This document shows positions 20,213 to 28,748 of a stretch of DNA of 64,000 bases, one piece after another. The DNA is from Corynebacterium glaucum (lineage in GTDB: Bacteria > Actinomycetota > Actinomycetes > Mycobacteriales > Mycobacteriaceae): NCBI RefSeq assembly GCF_002287505.1, contig NZ_CP019688.1:620001-684000 (forward strand). Reading direction: 5' to 3'. The position numbers and the translations under genes were made by a program. Positions within the stretch are counted from its first letter, which is position 1. Each line of letters opens with the position of its first letter. The notes beneath the pieces were generated by a model. The model was given only the letters and a program-made list of their open reading frames with translations, was not told the DNA's origin and did no database searches.

Positions 20213-21766
20213 ATGGCTCTGAACCCTGAGGAACTGAGCACAGAAACCCTCGCTGAAGTACTGGCTGCCGGCGGTCGACCGGCGGATAGCGAGCGTGAAA
20301 TTAAAATCGTCGACACCACGTTTCGTGACGCGCACCAGTCCATCTGGGCGACTCGTATGCGCACGGAGCACATTCTTTCGCTTATCGACGATGTGACCAA
20401 CGCCGGATTCGAACACGTCGACCTCGTCGCGCCGATCGAGTTCGATGTCCCGGTGCGCTACATCCGAGAAGATCCGTGGGAGCGCGTGCGTCTCGTCCAC
20501 GAGGCGGCACCGGACACGAAGTTCCGCGCCATGGTTCGTTCGCGCAACCTCGCGTCGTTCGACTTCCTGCCGGACGATGTCATCCACACCTGGGTCGAGC
20601 GCCTGCGTGCGAACGGCTTCGCCGTCATCGGTGCTTTTGATGGGCTCAACGACATCGACAACATTGCCGATACCCTGGTTTTGGCCAAGGAGCTCGGCGC
20701 TGAGACCTATGGCTGCTTGTCCTATTGCCTCTCACCGGTGCACACCGACCAGCTCTACATCGACAAGGCCAAGGAGCTGCTGGACCGCACGGACTGCGAC
20801 CGCATCATGCTCAAGGACGCCCCAGGGTTGCTCACCCCGGACCGCATGAAGACCATCATTCCTGCGATCCGTTCCGTGATTGGAGACAGGACGCTTGAGG
20901 TGCACACGCACTCGCTGACCGGCCTTTCTCCGCTGACGTACCTGTTTGCTGCGGAGCTGGGTGTGGATGCGATCCACACCTCTATCGCTCCGTTGGCAAA
21001 TGGCCAGGGTCAGCCCGCCACCCAGGCGCTTGCCCGCGATCTGCGTGCGTTGGGCTACACCGTCAACATCGACGACGAGCGCGTGGACAACGCTTCCAAG
21101 CGCATCCAGGAGATTGCGGACAACGAAGGCAAACCGGTTGGCGTGCCGCGCGCCTACGATGGCGTGCACTACATGCACCAGCTGCCGGGCGGCATGCTCA
21201 CCAACTTCGAGTCCCAGCTCGCGACCGCCGGCCTCTCGGACCGCTTCGAGGACCTGCTCTACGAAACTGCCCGCGTTCGCGAAGAGTTGGCATACCCGAT
21301 CATGATCACCCCGTTTGCCCAGTTCGTGGGTACCCAGGCTGTCATGAACGTGATCTCCGGCGAGCGCTACTCCGTTGTGCCTAACGAGATTAAGAAGTAC
21401 GCGCTCGGATACTACGGTGAACCGCTTGCACCGATCGACCCGGACGTGCTGGAGAAGATCATCGCCAACGGTTCCTCCGAGATCAAGGAAGAGCGCCCCG
21501 AGCTGCAGCCGGCACTGCCGGCGCTGCAGGAGCAGTACCCAGACGATGACATCGACACGATCCTGCTGCGCGCAACCATCTCGGGCAACAACGTCGACGA
21601 AATGAAGCGCTACGTCGCCGAGGGGCGCTCCGGCCAGGGTGAGGGCATTGCTGGCGGCACCCTCACCGCGCTGGTCAAGCAGATCGCGGACATCGCCGAG
21701 ACCGGACAGTTCCGTCTCAAAGCCGAAGACCTCGAAATCAACCTCACCAAAGGAGAAAACAAGTAA
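20213..21766 (+). CDS. Divergent HMGL-type carboxyltransferase subunit (pyruvate carboxylase/transcarboxylase 5S-like)
   Basis: Carboxyltransferase of a biotin-dependent enzyme, 517 residues, TIM barrel plus C-terminal helical part, related to transcarboxylase 5S, oxaloacetate decarboxylase alpha and the pyruvate carboxylase CT domain. Retained: Arg38-Asp39 and Gln42 in TTFRDAHQS, Lys201 in MLKDAPGLL (the carbamylated metal-site Lys), His231/His233 in HTHSLTG, and the Thr of [12 protein letters not shown]. Changed: GGATYD of pyruvate enzymes is VAPIEFD (72-78), FRVFD is IGAFD (Arg to Gly140), and RGQNLLGY is RSRNLASF. The changes suggest an acceptor other than pyruvate. Strong ribosome site; stop overlaps the carrier gene (TAATG). 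Confidence 0.85.
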   Translation: MALNPEELSTETLAEVLAAGGRPADSEREIKIVDTTFRDAHQSIWATRMRTEHILSLIDDVTNAGFEHVDLVAPIEFDVPVRYIREDPWERVRLVHEAAPDTKFRAMVRSRNLASFDFLPDDVIHTWVERLRANGFAVIGAFDGLNDIDNIADTLVLAKELGAETYGCLSYCLSPVHTDQLYIDKAKELLDRTDCDRIMLKDAPGLLTPDRMKTIIPAIRSVIGDRTLEVHTHSLTGLSPLTYLFAAELGVDAIHTSIAPLANGQGQPATQALARDLRALGYTVNIDDERVDNASKRIQEIADNEGKPVGVPRAYDGVHYMHQLPGGMLTNFESQLATAGLSDRFEDLLYETARVREELAYPIMITPFAQFVGTQAVMNVISGERYSVVPNEIKKYALGYYGEPLAPIDPDVLEKIIANGSSEIKEERPELQPALPALQEQYPDDDIDTILLRATISGNNVDEMKRYVAEGRSGQGEGIAGGTLTALVKQIADIAETGQFRLKAEDLEINLTKGENK

Positions 21767-22308
21767 TGTCCAACACCCCTAACATCAACGAGATCAAGTC
21801 CCTCCTTGAGTGGGTCAACCAGTCTGGTGACATCCAGGAGCTCAACATCAAGTACGGCGACGTCGAGCTGGCGATGTCGCGCACCCCGGGTGGTCTGAAC
21901 GTTGCTGCTCCGGTCGCCGCGCCAGCGGCTCCGGTTGCTCCCGCCCCAGCTCAGGCTGAGGCTCCGGCGGCGCCGAAGGCCGAGGAAGCGCCAGCACCGG
22001 CAGAGGCTGAGGCTCCGGCACCGGCTGCAGCCGACGAGAAGCCAGCTGCTCCGGCATCCTCCGGCAACGGCGCCGAGGTCAAGTCCCCGATGGTGGGCAC
22101 CTTCTACGCTGCGCCGAAGCCGGGTGCAGACCCGTTCGTCAAGGTTGGCGACACCGTTGAGGTTGGCCAGGTGCTTTGCATCGTCGAGGTGATGAAGCTG
22201 ATGAACAACATTGAGGCCAAGGTTGCCGGTACCGTCACCGAGATCCTTGTGGAGAACGAGGACGCAGTTGAGCACGGTCAGGTCCTTATGGTCATCGAAG
22301 AAAAGTAG
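21766..22308 (+). CDS. Biotin carboxyl carrier protein (AccB-like, stand-alone)
   Basis: Carrier of 180 residues. The N-terminal about 45 residues resemble AccB ([20 protein letters not shown]), an Ala/Pro-rich mobile linker spans about 47-99, and the biotinyl domain spans 104-180 with Lys144 in EVMKLMNN as the biotin site. Most corynebacterial carboxylases use a fused biotin carboxylase-carrier subunit, so a separate carrier is unusual here. It lies between the carboxyltransferase and the biotin carboxylase with one-base and seven-base spacing. Confidence 0.93.
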   Translation: MSNTPNINEIKSLLEWVNQSGDIQELNIKYGDVELAMSRTPGGLNVAAPVAAPAAPVAPAPAQAEAPAAPKAEEAPAPAEAEAPAPAAADEKPAAPASSGNGAEVKSPMVGTFYAAPKPGADPFVKVGDTVEVGQVLCIVEVMKLMNNIEAKVAGTVTEILVENEDAVEHGQVLMVIEEK

Positions 22309-22315
22309 GCACCCA

Positions 22316-23704
22316 ATGGCAGACAACGAACAGTTGCTCGGCAGCGTCCTCATCGCCAACCGCGGCGAGATTGCGCTGCGCGTCATCCGCGCCTGCAAGG
22401 AGCTCGGCATCAAGTCGATCCTGGCGTACTCGGAGGGCGACAAGGATTCCCTCGGTGTGAAGGAAGCGGACCAGGCCGTTTGCATTGGTCCAGCCAACGC
22501 CGCGAAGAGCTACAACTCTCCGGAGCTCATCGTCTCCGCCGCCATGGCGTTCAAGGCCGACGCGATCCACCCTGGCTACGGCTTTCTGTCCGAGAAGTCC
22601 AACTTCGTCAAGATGGTCGAGGACGAGGGCATCGGCTTTGTCGGCCCGTCCTCGGAGCACATCCGCCGCATGGGCGACAAGATCGAGGCGAAGAAGATCG
22701 CCCAGGCCGCCGGCGTGCCCACCGTTCCGGGCTCGGACGGCGTGGTCACCGAGTTCGACGAAGCCCTCGCAGTTGCCAAGGAGACCGGTTTCCCGCTGCT
22801 GATCAAGGCCGCCGCCGGCGGTGGCGGTCGCGGCATGCGCGTGGTCGAGTCCGAGGACACGCTGGAGCGCGACCTGAACGAGATCATGAACGAGGCCCAG
22901 TCCGCGTTCAACGACTCGTCCGTGTACATCGAGCGCTACCTCACCGACATCCGCCACATCGAGATCCAGGTGCTTGCAGACGGCGAGAACGCGATCGCGC
23001 TCGGCGAGCGTGACTGCACCTCGCAGCGCCGCAACCAGAAACTCATCGAGGAGGGCCCGTCGCCCGCCATTGATGAGGAGCTGCGCGCGGGCCTGCAGGA
23101 AGCCGCCATCAACCTCTGTAAGGAGGTCGGGTACAAGAATGCCGGCACGGTGGAGTTCGTCTTCGACAACATCGAGCGCAAGTACTACTTTATCGAGATG
23201 AACACCCGTATTCAGGTGGAGCACCCGGTCACCGAGATGATCACCGGCGTCGACCTGATTAAGGAGCAGCTGCGCATCGCCTCCGGGCAGAAGCTGCGCC
23301 TGACGCAGGACGACATCCAGATTCGCGGTCACGCGATCGAGTGCCGCATCAACGCCGAGGACCCGAACGAGAACTTCGCTCCGCGCCCCGGCAAGATCGA
23401 GCACTACCGCGCCCCGGGCGGCTTCGGCGTGCGCATGGATACCCACATCGAGACCGGCTACACCATTCCGCCGTTCTACGACTCGATGGTGGGCAAGCTG
23501 ATCTGCTGGGCCGAGACCCGCGACGAGTGCATCGACCGCACTCTGCGCGCCCTCGATGAGCTCAAGGTCGACGGTGTCGTCACCACCGGCCCGTTCCAGG
23601 CCATGCTGCTTAACTCGGAGCAGTTCCGCAGCGGCGACATCAATACCGGTTACGTCGCAAAGATGCTCGAGAACATGGACGAGCTGCCGTCTGACGCGGA
23701 GTAG
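22316..23704 (+). CDS. Biotin carboxylase subunit (AccC-like, stand-alone)
   Basis: ATP-grasp enzyme of 462 residues that carboxylates biotin on the carrier with bicarbonate and ATP. Motifs: VLIANRGEIALRVIRAC at the N-terminus, HPGYGFLSEKSNF, AAGGGGRGMRVV (ATP loop), RDCTSQRRNQKLIEE, and EMNTRIQVEHPVTEM. There is no fused carrier domain, unlike the usual actinobacterial alpha chains. With the two upstream genes it makes a complete three-subunit carboxylase: carboxyltransferase, carrier, biotin carboxylase. Confidence 0.94.
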   Translation: MADNEQLLGSVLIANRGEIALRVIRACKELGIKSILAYSEGDKDSLGVKEADQAVCIGPANAAKSYNSPELIVSAAMAFKADAIHPGYGFLSEKSNFVKMVEDEGIGFVGPSSEHIRRMGDKIEAKKIAQAAGVPTVPGSDGVVTEFDEALAVAKETGFPLLIKAAAGGGGRGMRVVESEDTLERDLNEIMNEAQSAFNDSSVYIERYLTDIRHIEIQVLADGENAIALGERDCTSQRRNQKLIEEGPSPAIDEELRAGLQEAAINLCKEVGYKNAGTVEFVFDNIERKYYFIEMNTRIQVEHPVTEMITGVDLIKEQLRIASGQKLRLTQDDIQIRGHAIECRINAEDPNENFAPRPGKIEHYRAPGGFGVRMDTHIETGYTIPPFYDSMVGKLICWAETRDECIDRTLRALDELKVDGVVTTGPFQAMLLNSEQFRSGDINTGYVAKMLENMDELPSDAE

Positions 23705-23715
23705 CATCTGCGGAC

Positions 23716-24639
23716 ATGCTTGTTCTGTTGGCCATGCTGGTGGGGGCGATTGTCCCCGTCCAGACCGCCGTCAACACCCGGTTGCGGGTGAGTGTTGGGT
23801 CGCCCATTGCGGCGACCTTCCTCTCTTTCGCCATCGCCGTTGCCGTCGCTACAGCTATCTCAGGCTTAGCGACGGCCGCTGTCATCCCCGAGCTCTCACT
23901 TCCCGCGGCAGAACCGTGGTGGATTTGGCTCGGCGGGTTCATGGGCGTGATGTTCATCGCCGGCAACATCGTGCTGTTTCCGCAGCTCGGCCCGGTGCAG
24001 ACCGTCATCTTGCCCATCTTGGGCCAAGTCATCATGGGCTTGATTGTCGACGCCTTGGGGCTGTTCGAGTCACCCAGAGTCTCCGTTGGGGCCTTACGCC
24101 TTCTCGGCGCGGTCGTAGTTGTCTCCGGTATCGCTATGGTGCTGGAGCTCGGGCGCGACGCCCGAACTGCCGCGAACGCGAGTGGTGCCCGCCTTTGGGG
24201 GCTGCGCGCCTTGGGCGTGGTGATGGGCATGGGTTCCGCCACCCAAACTGCGGTCAACGGCCATCTCGGTAGAGTGCTGGGCAGCCCGCTCCAAGCAGGG
24301 CAAGTATCCCTCGCCGTGGGGCTCCTAATCCTGTTGGTCTTGGTGCTGGTACTGCCGATGGACCGCCGCGCAATCGCCACCGGAGTAACCCCGGGGCCGT
24401 GGTGGATGTGGCTCGGCGGCGTGCTCGGTGCATTCTTCGTTTTCGGCGGTGCCGCGCTGGTGCCGAAGTTGGGGACCGGCACGACGGTGATCGGATCCCT
24501 AACCGGCACCATCATCTGCGGTCAGGTGCTTGAGTCGCTCGGCGTCGGCACCGGCAAACGCCGCGGTCTACCAACGCCGTATCGCCTCTTTGGACTTGTG
24601 CTTGTGATTATGGGTGTGGCGATGGTGCGCCTGCTCTAG
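23716..24639 (+). CDS. DMT-superfamily transporter, DUF606/YdcZ (fused double unit)
   Basis: Membrane protein of 307 residues made of two similar halves, each with about five helices: LVGAIVPVQTAVNTRL / WWIWLGGFMGVMFIAGNIVLFPQLG in the first and GMGSATQTAVNGHLGRVLGSP / WWMWLGGVLGAFFVFGGAALVPKLG in the second. DUF606 proteins are often single-half pairs, so this is the fused form. It starts 11 bases after the biotin carboxylase and may be in its operon. The stop overlaps the reductase stop on the other strand by 4 bases. Substrate unknown. Confidence 0.85.
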   Translation: MLVLLAMLVGAIVPVQTAVNTRLRVSVGSPIAATFLSFAIAVAVATAISGLATAAVIPELSLPAAEPWWIWLGGFMGVMFIAGNIVLFPQLGPVQTVILPILGQVIMGLIVDALGLFESPRVSVGALRLLGAVVVVSGIAMVLELGRDARTAANASGARLWGLRALGVVMGMGSATQTAVNGHLGRVLGSPLQAGQVSLAVGLLILLVLVLVLPMDRRAIATGVTPGPWWMWLGGVLGAFFVFGGAALVPKLGTGTTVIGSLTGTIICGQVLESLGVGTGKRRGLPTPYRLFGLVLVIMGVAMVRLL

Positions 24640-25832
24640 AGGTTCTTCCACCGCTCCAGCGTGAGCGAGGGGGACAGCGCGCGCGAGACGCAGGTGGTGA
24701 ATGCCCCGTTCTCGTGCTGTTCTTCGGTGAAGAAGCTGTCGCGGTGGTCGGGCACTCCTTCGATGACTTTCACTACGCAGGTACCGCAGGTGCCGTCTTG
24801 GCAGCGCGACATGATCGGTACGTCTTCGTCCTCGAAGACATCGAGTACCGATTCGCCTTCGGGGATCTGATACGTCTCACCCAGGAACGTCACCTCGAAT
24901 GGGCCGTCAGCCCGGTGGTCACCCGCCAGCGTCTCCTCGCTAGAGCGAAATGCCTCCCAGTGAATGTTCTGCTGAGGCAGGGCGTGGCTTGCAACTTCGA
25001 TCACGCCGTCCATGAACCCTTGGGGTCCGCACACGTAAAGGTGGGTGTCTGCTGCGGCCACGTCGGGGGCGGCGAGCGCTTCGTTGATGTAGCCCGCTTG
25101 TTTGTCCCGCTCACCGGTGGCAAAAATACTCTTGGTCTGGCCGTGGAGGTATTCGTCGATCAGGTGGCTCATCGCTGCGCGCTCTTTGCTTGAAGCGAAG
25201 TAGAGCACGGTGTAATCCTCGCCCTGGCGCTTGAGCTCGCGGGCAAGTGAATAGATCGGGGAGATGCCGACTCCGGCGCCAACCAGAATCGAGCGCTTGG
25301 CTTCAGTTGCGAGGCCGAAGTTGTTTCGCGGGGTGCTGATCGCGACCGTGTCGCCCTCCGAGAGGTTGTGCACAGCGATAGACCCTCCACGCGAGTCGTC
25401 CTCAAGCTTGACCGAGATGCCGTAGGTGCCCTGTTCCTCGCCTTGGCCCTCCGCGTCGGCGTGAGACATGGGGAAGAGGGAGTATTGGCGGATGAGCTCT
25501 TCGCCGGTGGGGGATTCGAGGTAGAAATCAGCGTGACAGCCGGGCTCGTATCCTTCCAACGGTGCTTCATTGGGCGTTTGGAGTGTCACGAGGGAGAGGC
25601 CGTGTGCGTTGTTGACCTCAGTGACGGTCAAAACGATGCGGCCGTTGGCGTCGCCGCCTTGGGGGCTATCGGTGCTAGCGCGTTCGGCGCTCTTAGAGGC
25701 CTCATTTTGTGAGCGCGCCGCCAGCGCTGCTGCTCGATCTTCGGCGGTGGGATCTTGCGATTTGCCCTTCCCCCTAAACAGGGCCCCGAAACCGCTCATA
25801 CCTTTGCCGCGCGCGCTCACGAATTCCTCCAT
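24636..25832 (-). CDS. Phthalate-dioxygenase-reductase-like flavin/2Fe-2S oxidoreductase
   Basis: Electron-transfer protein of 398 residues. A charged, probably disordered N-terminal 50-60 residues is followed by a flavin domain (RQYSLFP, flavin-binding RxYS), an NAD(P)H domain (GVGISPIYSLAREL, YVCGPQGFMD) and a C-terminal plant-type 2Fe-2S domain with CQDGTCGTC and a fourth Cys in FTTC. This domain order is that of VanB/PDR reductases serving oxygenases. It is divergent from the two Lcp-type oxygenases, which it may serve. ATG 25832 is used; ATG 25799 (MSGFGALFRG) is possible. Confidence 0.85.
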   Translation of the reverse strand: MEEFVSARGKGMSGFGALFRGKGKSQDPTAEDRAAALAARSQNEASKSAERASTDSPQGGDANGRIVLTVTEVNNAHGLSLVTLQTPNEAPLEGYEPGCHADFYLESPTGEELIRQYSLFPMSHADAEGQGEEQGTYGISVKLEDDSRGGSIAVHNLSEGDTVAISTPRNNFGLATEAKRSILVGAGVGISPIYSLARELKRQGEDYTVLYFASSKERAAMSHLIDEYLHGQTKSIFATGERDKQAGYINEALAAPDVAAADTHLYVCGPQGFMDGVIEVASHALPQQNIHWEAFRSSEETLAGDHRADGPFEVTFLGETYQIPEGESVLDVFEDEDVPIMSRCQDGTCGTCVVKVIEGVPDHRDSFFTEEQHENGAFTTCVSRALSPSLTLERWKNL

Positions 25833-25909
25833 CTACCTGCGGATATGCAAGAACTATAGTGTGACTAATTACTTTCGCAAACCGTCAGGAAAACACAATC
25901 TAAAAACGG

Positions 25910-25938
25910 TTGCCGCTCCATTTTGTAATAGTTACGAT
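25910..25938 (+). promoter_or_regulatory. Promoter of the oxygenase-aldehyde dehydrogenase genes
   Basis: -35 TTGCCG (25910-25915) and -10 TACGAT (25933-25938) with 17 bases between. The message would have a leader of about 90 bases before the oxygenase ATG at 26034. Confidence 0.65.
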
Positions 25939-25942
25939 AGAT

Positions 25943-25956
25943 TCACGCAAACGTGA
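25943..25956. promoter_or_regulatory. Palindrome just downstream of the oxygenase promoter
   Basis: TCACG-CAAA-CGTGA, a perfect 5-bp inverted repeat at the expected transcription start, a classic repressor position. The word CGCAAAC inside it recurs at 25876-25882, at 25998-26004 (as GTTTGCG) and before the carboxylase at 20194-20200. The regulator is unknown. Confidence 0.45.
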
Positions 25957-26033
25957 TCGACACCACAATCGCATCGATGTGGGTCTCACGCCATTGGGTT
26001 TGCGCTGAATTCCTGAAAAAGGAAAGGACTTTC

Positions 26034-27413
26034 ATGACCGCGACAATTGATCCACGTCGTGAGAATCAGCATCAAGACACGTTGAGGCCTGAGATTCTCC
26101 CGATGTCGGACAACCCGTATGAGGATTTCCGCTATTTCTATCGCGACGGCATGCCGCTGCGGCCGGCGCCGAAGCGCCGCACCAAGACGCCGGGTTGGTC
26201 CACACTGCGCCACAACCTCTTCGATAGGTGGCACACCGTCGCCGACAGCTGGGACGGATACGACTCGTTCCAGACCAAGCTGCTCGACGACCACATGTGG
26301 CAAACCGACGAGACCGGGGCGAAGCTGGCCGAGGCATTCAAGCGCGACGGGGCCAAGAAATCCCGTGCGGACTTCGAAACCGCGCTGAACGAGGGCATCG
26401 ACAAGGTTGCAGACCCGTCGCCGGAGCTCGTCGAGTTCTTCGCAGAGGTGGACAACATCCCGGAATGGATCGACCTCGAAGCTGCGGAGCGCGGCCGCGT
26501 CGCGTACTACAACGTCACCCCGTCCGCTGAGCTGCTGTCCATCGGCTTCGCGTACTGGGCAACGACGATGGAGGACCGCACATCCGCTGCCACGGGTGAG
26601 ACCCAGATGTTCGAGCTTGAGGCCTTTACCCGAGTGATGGAGACGGTGAAGTTCTTCGTCGACCTGGGCAAGAAGGGCGTGTTCGACCGCTACTCGGACG
26701 GTCTCAAGGCTGCGGTGCGCGTGCGTCTCCTCCACGCCCAGGCGAACCGCGGCTTGGAAAAGTTGTGGGGTCCGGAGCACTACAACGAGTTCGGCCGTCC
26801 GATCGGCTCGTCCTTCCTCGTATCCGGCGAGGGCTGGTTCGCCCTCATGCCGATCGGCGTCGACGAGTTCTTCGGCCGCTACCACTCCGGCGAGGAGTGG
26901 GATGACGTCGCCATGTACTGGGCGTGGGTGCTGCACCTCATGGGTGCGGAGGAGCGCCTGATCCCCAAGACCGGCGACGAGATGCGCAAGATGACCGACT
27001 TCATCTACGCCAACGGTGGCTACTCCTCGACGTACCACGTCCAGGTCGCCACCGCCCTGATGGACATTCTGGAAAAGCTCGATCCACAGATGCCGGGCCA
27101 GGTGCTGGGCGCGCTGTCGCTGGTCATCGGTGACGCAGACACCAAGTTCATGGTCAAGGGCTCCCGCTTCGAGGGCACCCCCTACCTGCACTGGAAGCTC
27201 GCGTTCGCGGCGAAAGCCAAGGCTGAAGCTGTGATCTGGAGCCTGCGCGACAAGCTGCCGGGGGCTGAGGCCGCCAAGATCAAGATGGCCGCCGACGGCA
27301 AGCCGCCGTGGTCCGATGTGTTCAAGCAGATCGAGGATTACGTGGCGGAGAACGCGCCCGGCGTCAAGGCCGAGTACAAGCTGCACGACGATTCCAAGGA
27401 AGCGCTGCGTTAA
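26034..27413 (+). CDS. Lcp/MpaB-type oxygenase (DUF2236), copy 1
   Basis: Haem-oxygenase-fold protein of 459 residues in the family of latex-clearing protein and MpaB. The core motif RVRLLHAQANR (about 229-239) places the proposed axial haem ligand at His234. DNIPEWIDLEAAERG (about 140-154) and GETQMFELEAFTRVMETVKFF are family features. No Tat or Sec signal is present, so it should act in the cytoplasm, unlike secreted Lcp. ATG 26034 follows GGAAAGGA. It is the first of two tandem copies followed by an aldehyde dehydrogenase, suggesting oxidative cleavage or hydroxylation of a lipid or isoprenoid that yields an aldehyde. Confidence 0.8.
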   Translation: MTATIDPRRENQHQDTLRPEILPMSDNPYEDFRYFYRDGMPLRPAPKRRTKTPGWSTLRHNLFDRWHTVADSWDGYDSFQTKLLDDHMWQTDETGAKLAEAFKRDGAKKSRADFETALNEGIDKVADPSPELVEFFAEVDNIPEWIDLEAAERGRVAYYNVTPSAELLSIGFAYWATTMEDRTSAATGETQMFELEAFTRVMETVKFFVDLGKKGVFDRYSDGLKAAVRVRLLHAQANRGLEKLWGPEHYNEFGRPIGSSFLVSGEGWFALMPIGVDEFFGRYHSGEEWDDVAMYWAWVLHLMGAEERLIPKTGDEMRKMTDFIYANGGYSSTYHVQVATALMDILEKLDPQMPGQVLGALSLVIGDADTKFMVKGSRFEGTPYLHWKLAFAAKAKAEAVIWSLRDKLPGAEAAKIKMAADGKPPWSDVFKQIEDYVAENAPGVKAEYKLHDDSKEALR

Positions 27414-27464
27414 GCGGCGGCAACCACCCCGACACCTAGCCCAACACACTTAGGAGCAAGACCA

Positions 27465-28691
27465 ATGACTCAGACTTTTACCGAGAACCCCTTGGCCGCC
27501 GACCACTACGATCGCACCGGCTGGCCGGTGAGCCGCGGTAGCCGCGAAGAGTTCGTCGCAAAGTTCGGCGAAGATCGCGCGCAGCGTTTCGAGCAGGCGT
27601 ACTGGGCGATGGATCCGATCGCGGACGCGCTGTACACCAGCGGCAACAAGAGCAAGGACGTTATGCCGAACCTGCGTGACGCGCTGGCGCGCGGCAAGGC
27701 AGACGAGAACACCCTGCCAGAGGTCGCTGCGCTTATCGACGACATGAATGCCGCGCTCGAGAACGTCGACTGGGAGCGCTTGGAGCGCGGCCAGAAGGCT
27801 GCGCTTTCCGTCCCGGTCCTTGCGCAGAACCTCTCTCTCGGCCCGGGCGCGCTAATCCACACCTACTCCGCCCCGTCGATCGCGGACATCCTGGTCAACA
27901 CCGGTGAGCTGACCGAGGGCGCCGTACACCGCCTCGCCTACACCACCAACTGGATCTACTCCGTCTACCTCAAGGATGAGCTGAAGCCGGGCGGGACCAG
28001 CTACATCCACACCGGCATGGTGCGCGCCATGCACGCGCACGTGCGCCGCGTCCAGACCAAGCTGGGCCTGGATTACTCCGAATGGGGCGCGCCGATCAGC
28101 GAGTTCGACATGTTCCGCACTTGGTTCGACTTCACCTACATCGCGTTCACCTACTGCCGCAACCTCGGTTACCGCATGTCGGTGGAGGAGGAGCAGGACC
28201 TGTTCTACCTGTGGCAGGTCGTTGGTCTGATGCTGGGCATTCCGGGCGATCTCCTCGCACCGGAGACCGACATCGACGCCTCCCAGGAAACCATCGACGC
28301 AATCCACTTCGTCGACGGTGAGCCGAACGATGCGTCGCGCGCGCTTGTCGACGCCCTGTTCAGCGGCTTCGTCACCAACGTCAAGGCACTGCTGCCGTTC
28401 CCGGACGAGTCCATTTACGACTGGATGTACGCCGCGACCCGCATCATGCACGGCGACGAGGTGGCGGACAAGTACAACGTGCCGCACGCCGTCTCCCGCC
28501 CCTTCACTGAACTGGCGGTGCCGCAGGTGCAGGCAGGCTACGATCTGCTTCGCGCCAACCCTGAGGCGCTGGAAAAGGAAGTTCAGCAGAACCACCAGAT
28601 CCTGCTCGACGCGCTGACCCACGAGACCTCCTACATGGGGCAGGACGAGGGCATCAAGATGAACGACGGCGAGTTCCGCCCGGGTGCGTAA
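27465..28691 (+). CDS. Lcp/MpaB-type oxygenase (DUF2236), copy 2
   Basis: Second family member, 408 residues, clearly diverged from copy 1. It has the typical LGPGALIHTYSAPSIADILVN (about 125-145), EGAVHRLAYTTNW, and VRAMHAHVRR with the putative haem-ligand His190. No signal peptide. AGGAGC precedes ATG 27465, 51 bases after copy 1. Two different copies side by side may form a heteromeric enzyme or act in sequence. The gene contains one GCTTATCGACG copy (L-I-D-D). Confidence 0.8.
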   Translation: MTQTFTENPLAADHYDRTGWPVSRGSREEFVAKFGEDRAQRFEQAYWAMDPIADALYTSGNKSKDVMPNLRDALARGKADENTLPEVAALIDDMNAALENVDWERLERGQKAALSVPVLAQNLSLGPGALIHTYSAPSIADILVNTGELTEGAVHRLAYTTNWIYSVYLKDELKPGGTSYIHTGMVRAMHAHVRRVQTKLGLDYSEWGAPISEFDMFRTWFDFTYIAFTYCRNLGYRMSVEEEQDLFYLWQVVGLMLGIPGDLLAPETDIDASQETIDAIHFVDGEPNDASRALVDALFSGFVTNVKALLPFPDESIYDWMYAATRIMHGDEVADKYNVPHAVSRPFTELAVPQVQAGYDLLRANPEALEKEVQQNHQILLDALTHETSYMGQDEGIKMNDGEFRPGA

Positions 28692-28748
28692 CGCACACCC
28701 AACCACTGACTACGTTTCCCACACATTCCTGAAAGGAACCCACACCAA

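Noticed and set aside
22292..23707. Open frame of 471 codons on the minus strand
   Set aside because: It is fully antisense to the biotin carboxylase gene, whose motifs are unmistakable; the antisense product is low-complexity and arises from high-GC codon bias.
25986..27449. Open frame of 487 codons antisense to oxygenase copy 1
   Set aside because: Sense frame has ribosome site, promoter and family motifs; the antisense frame has none.
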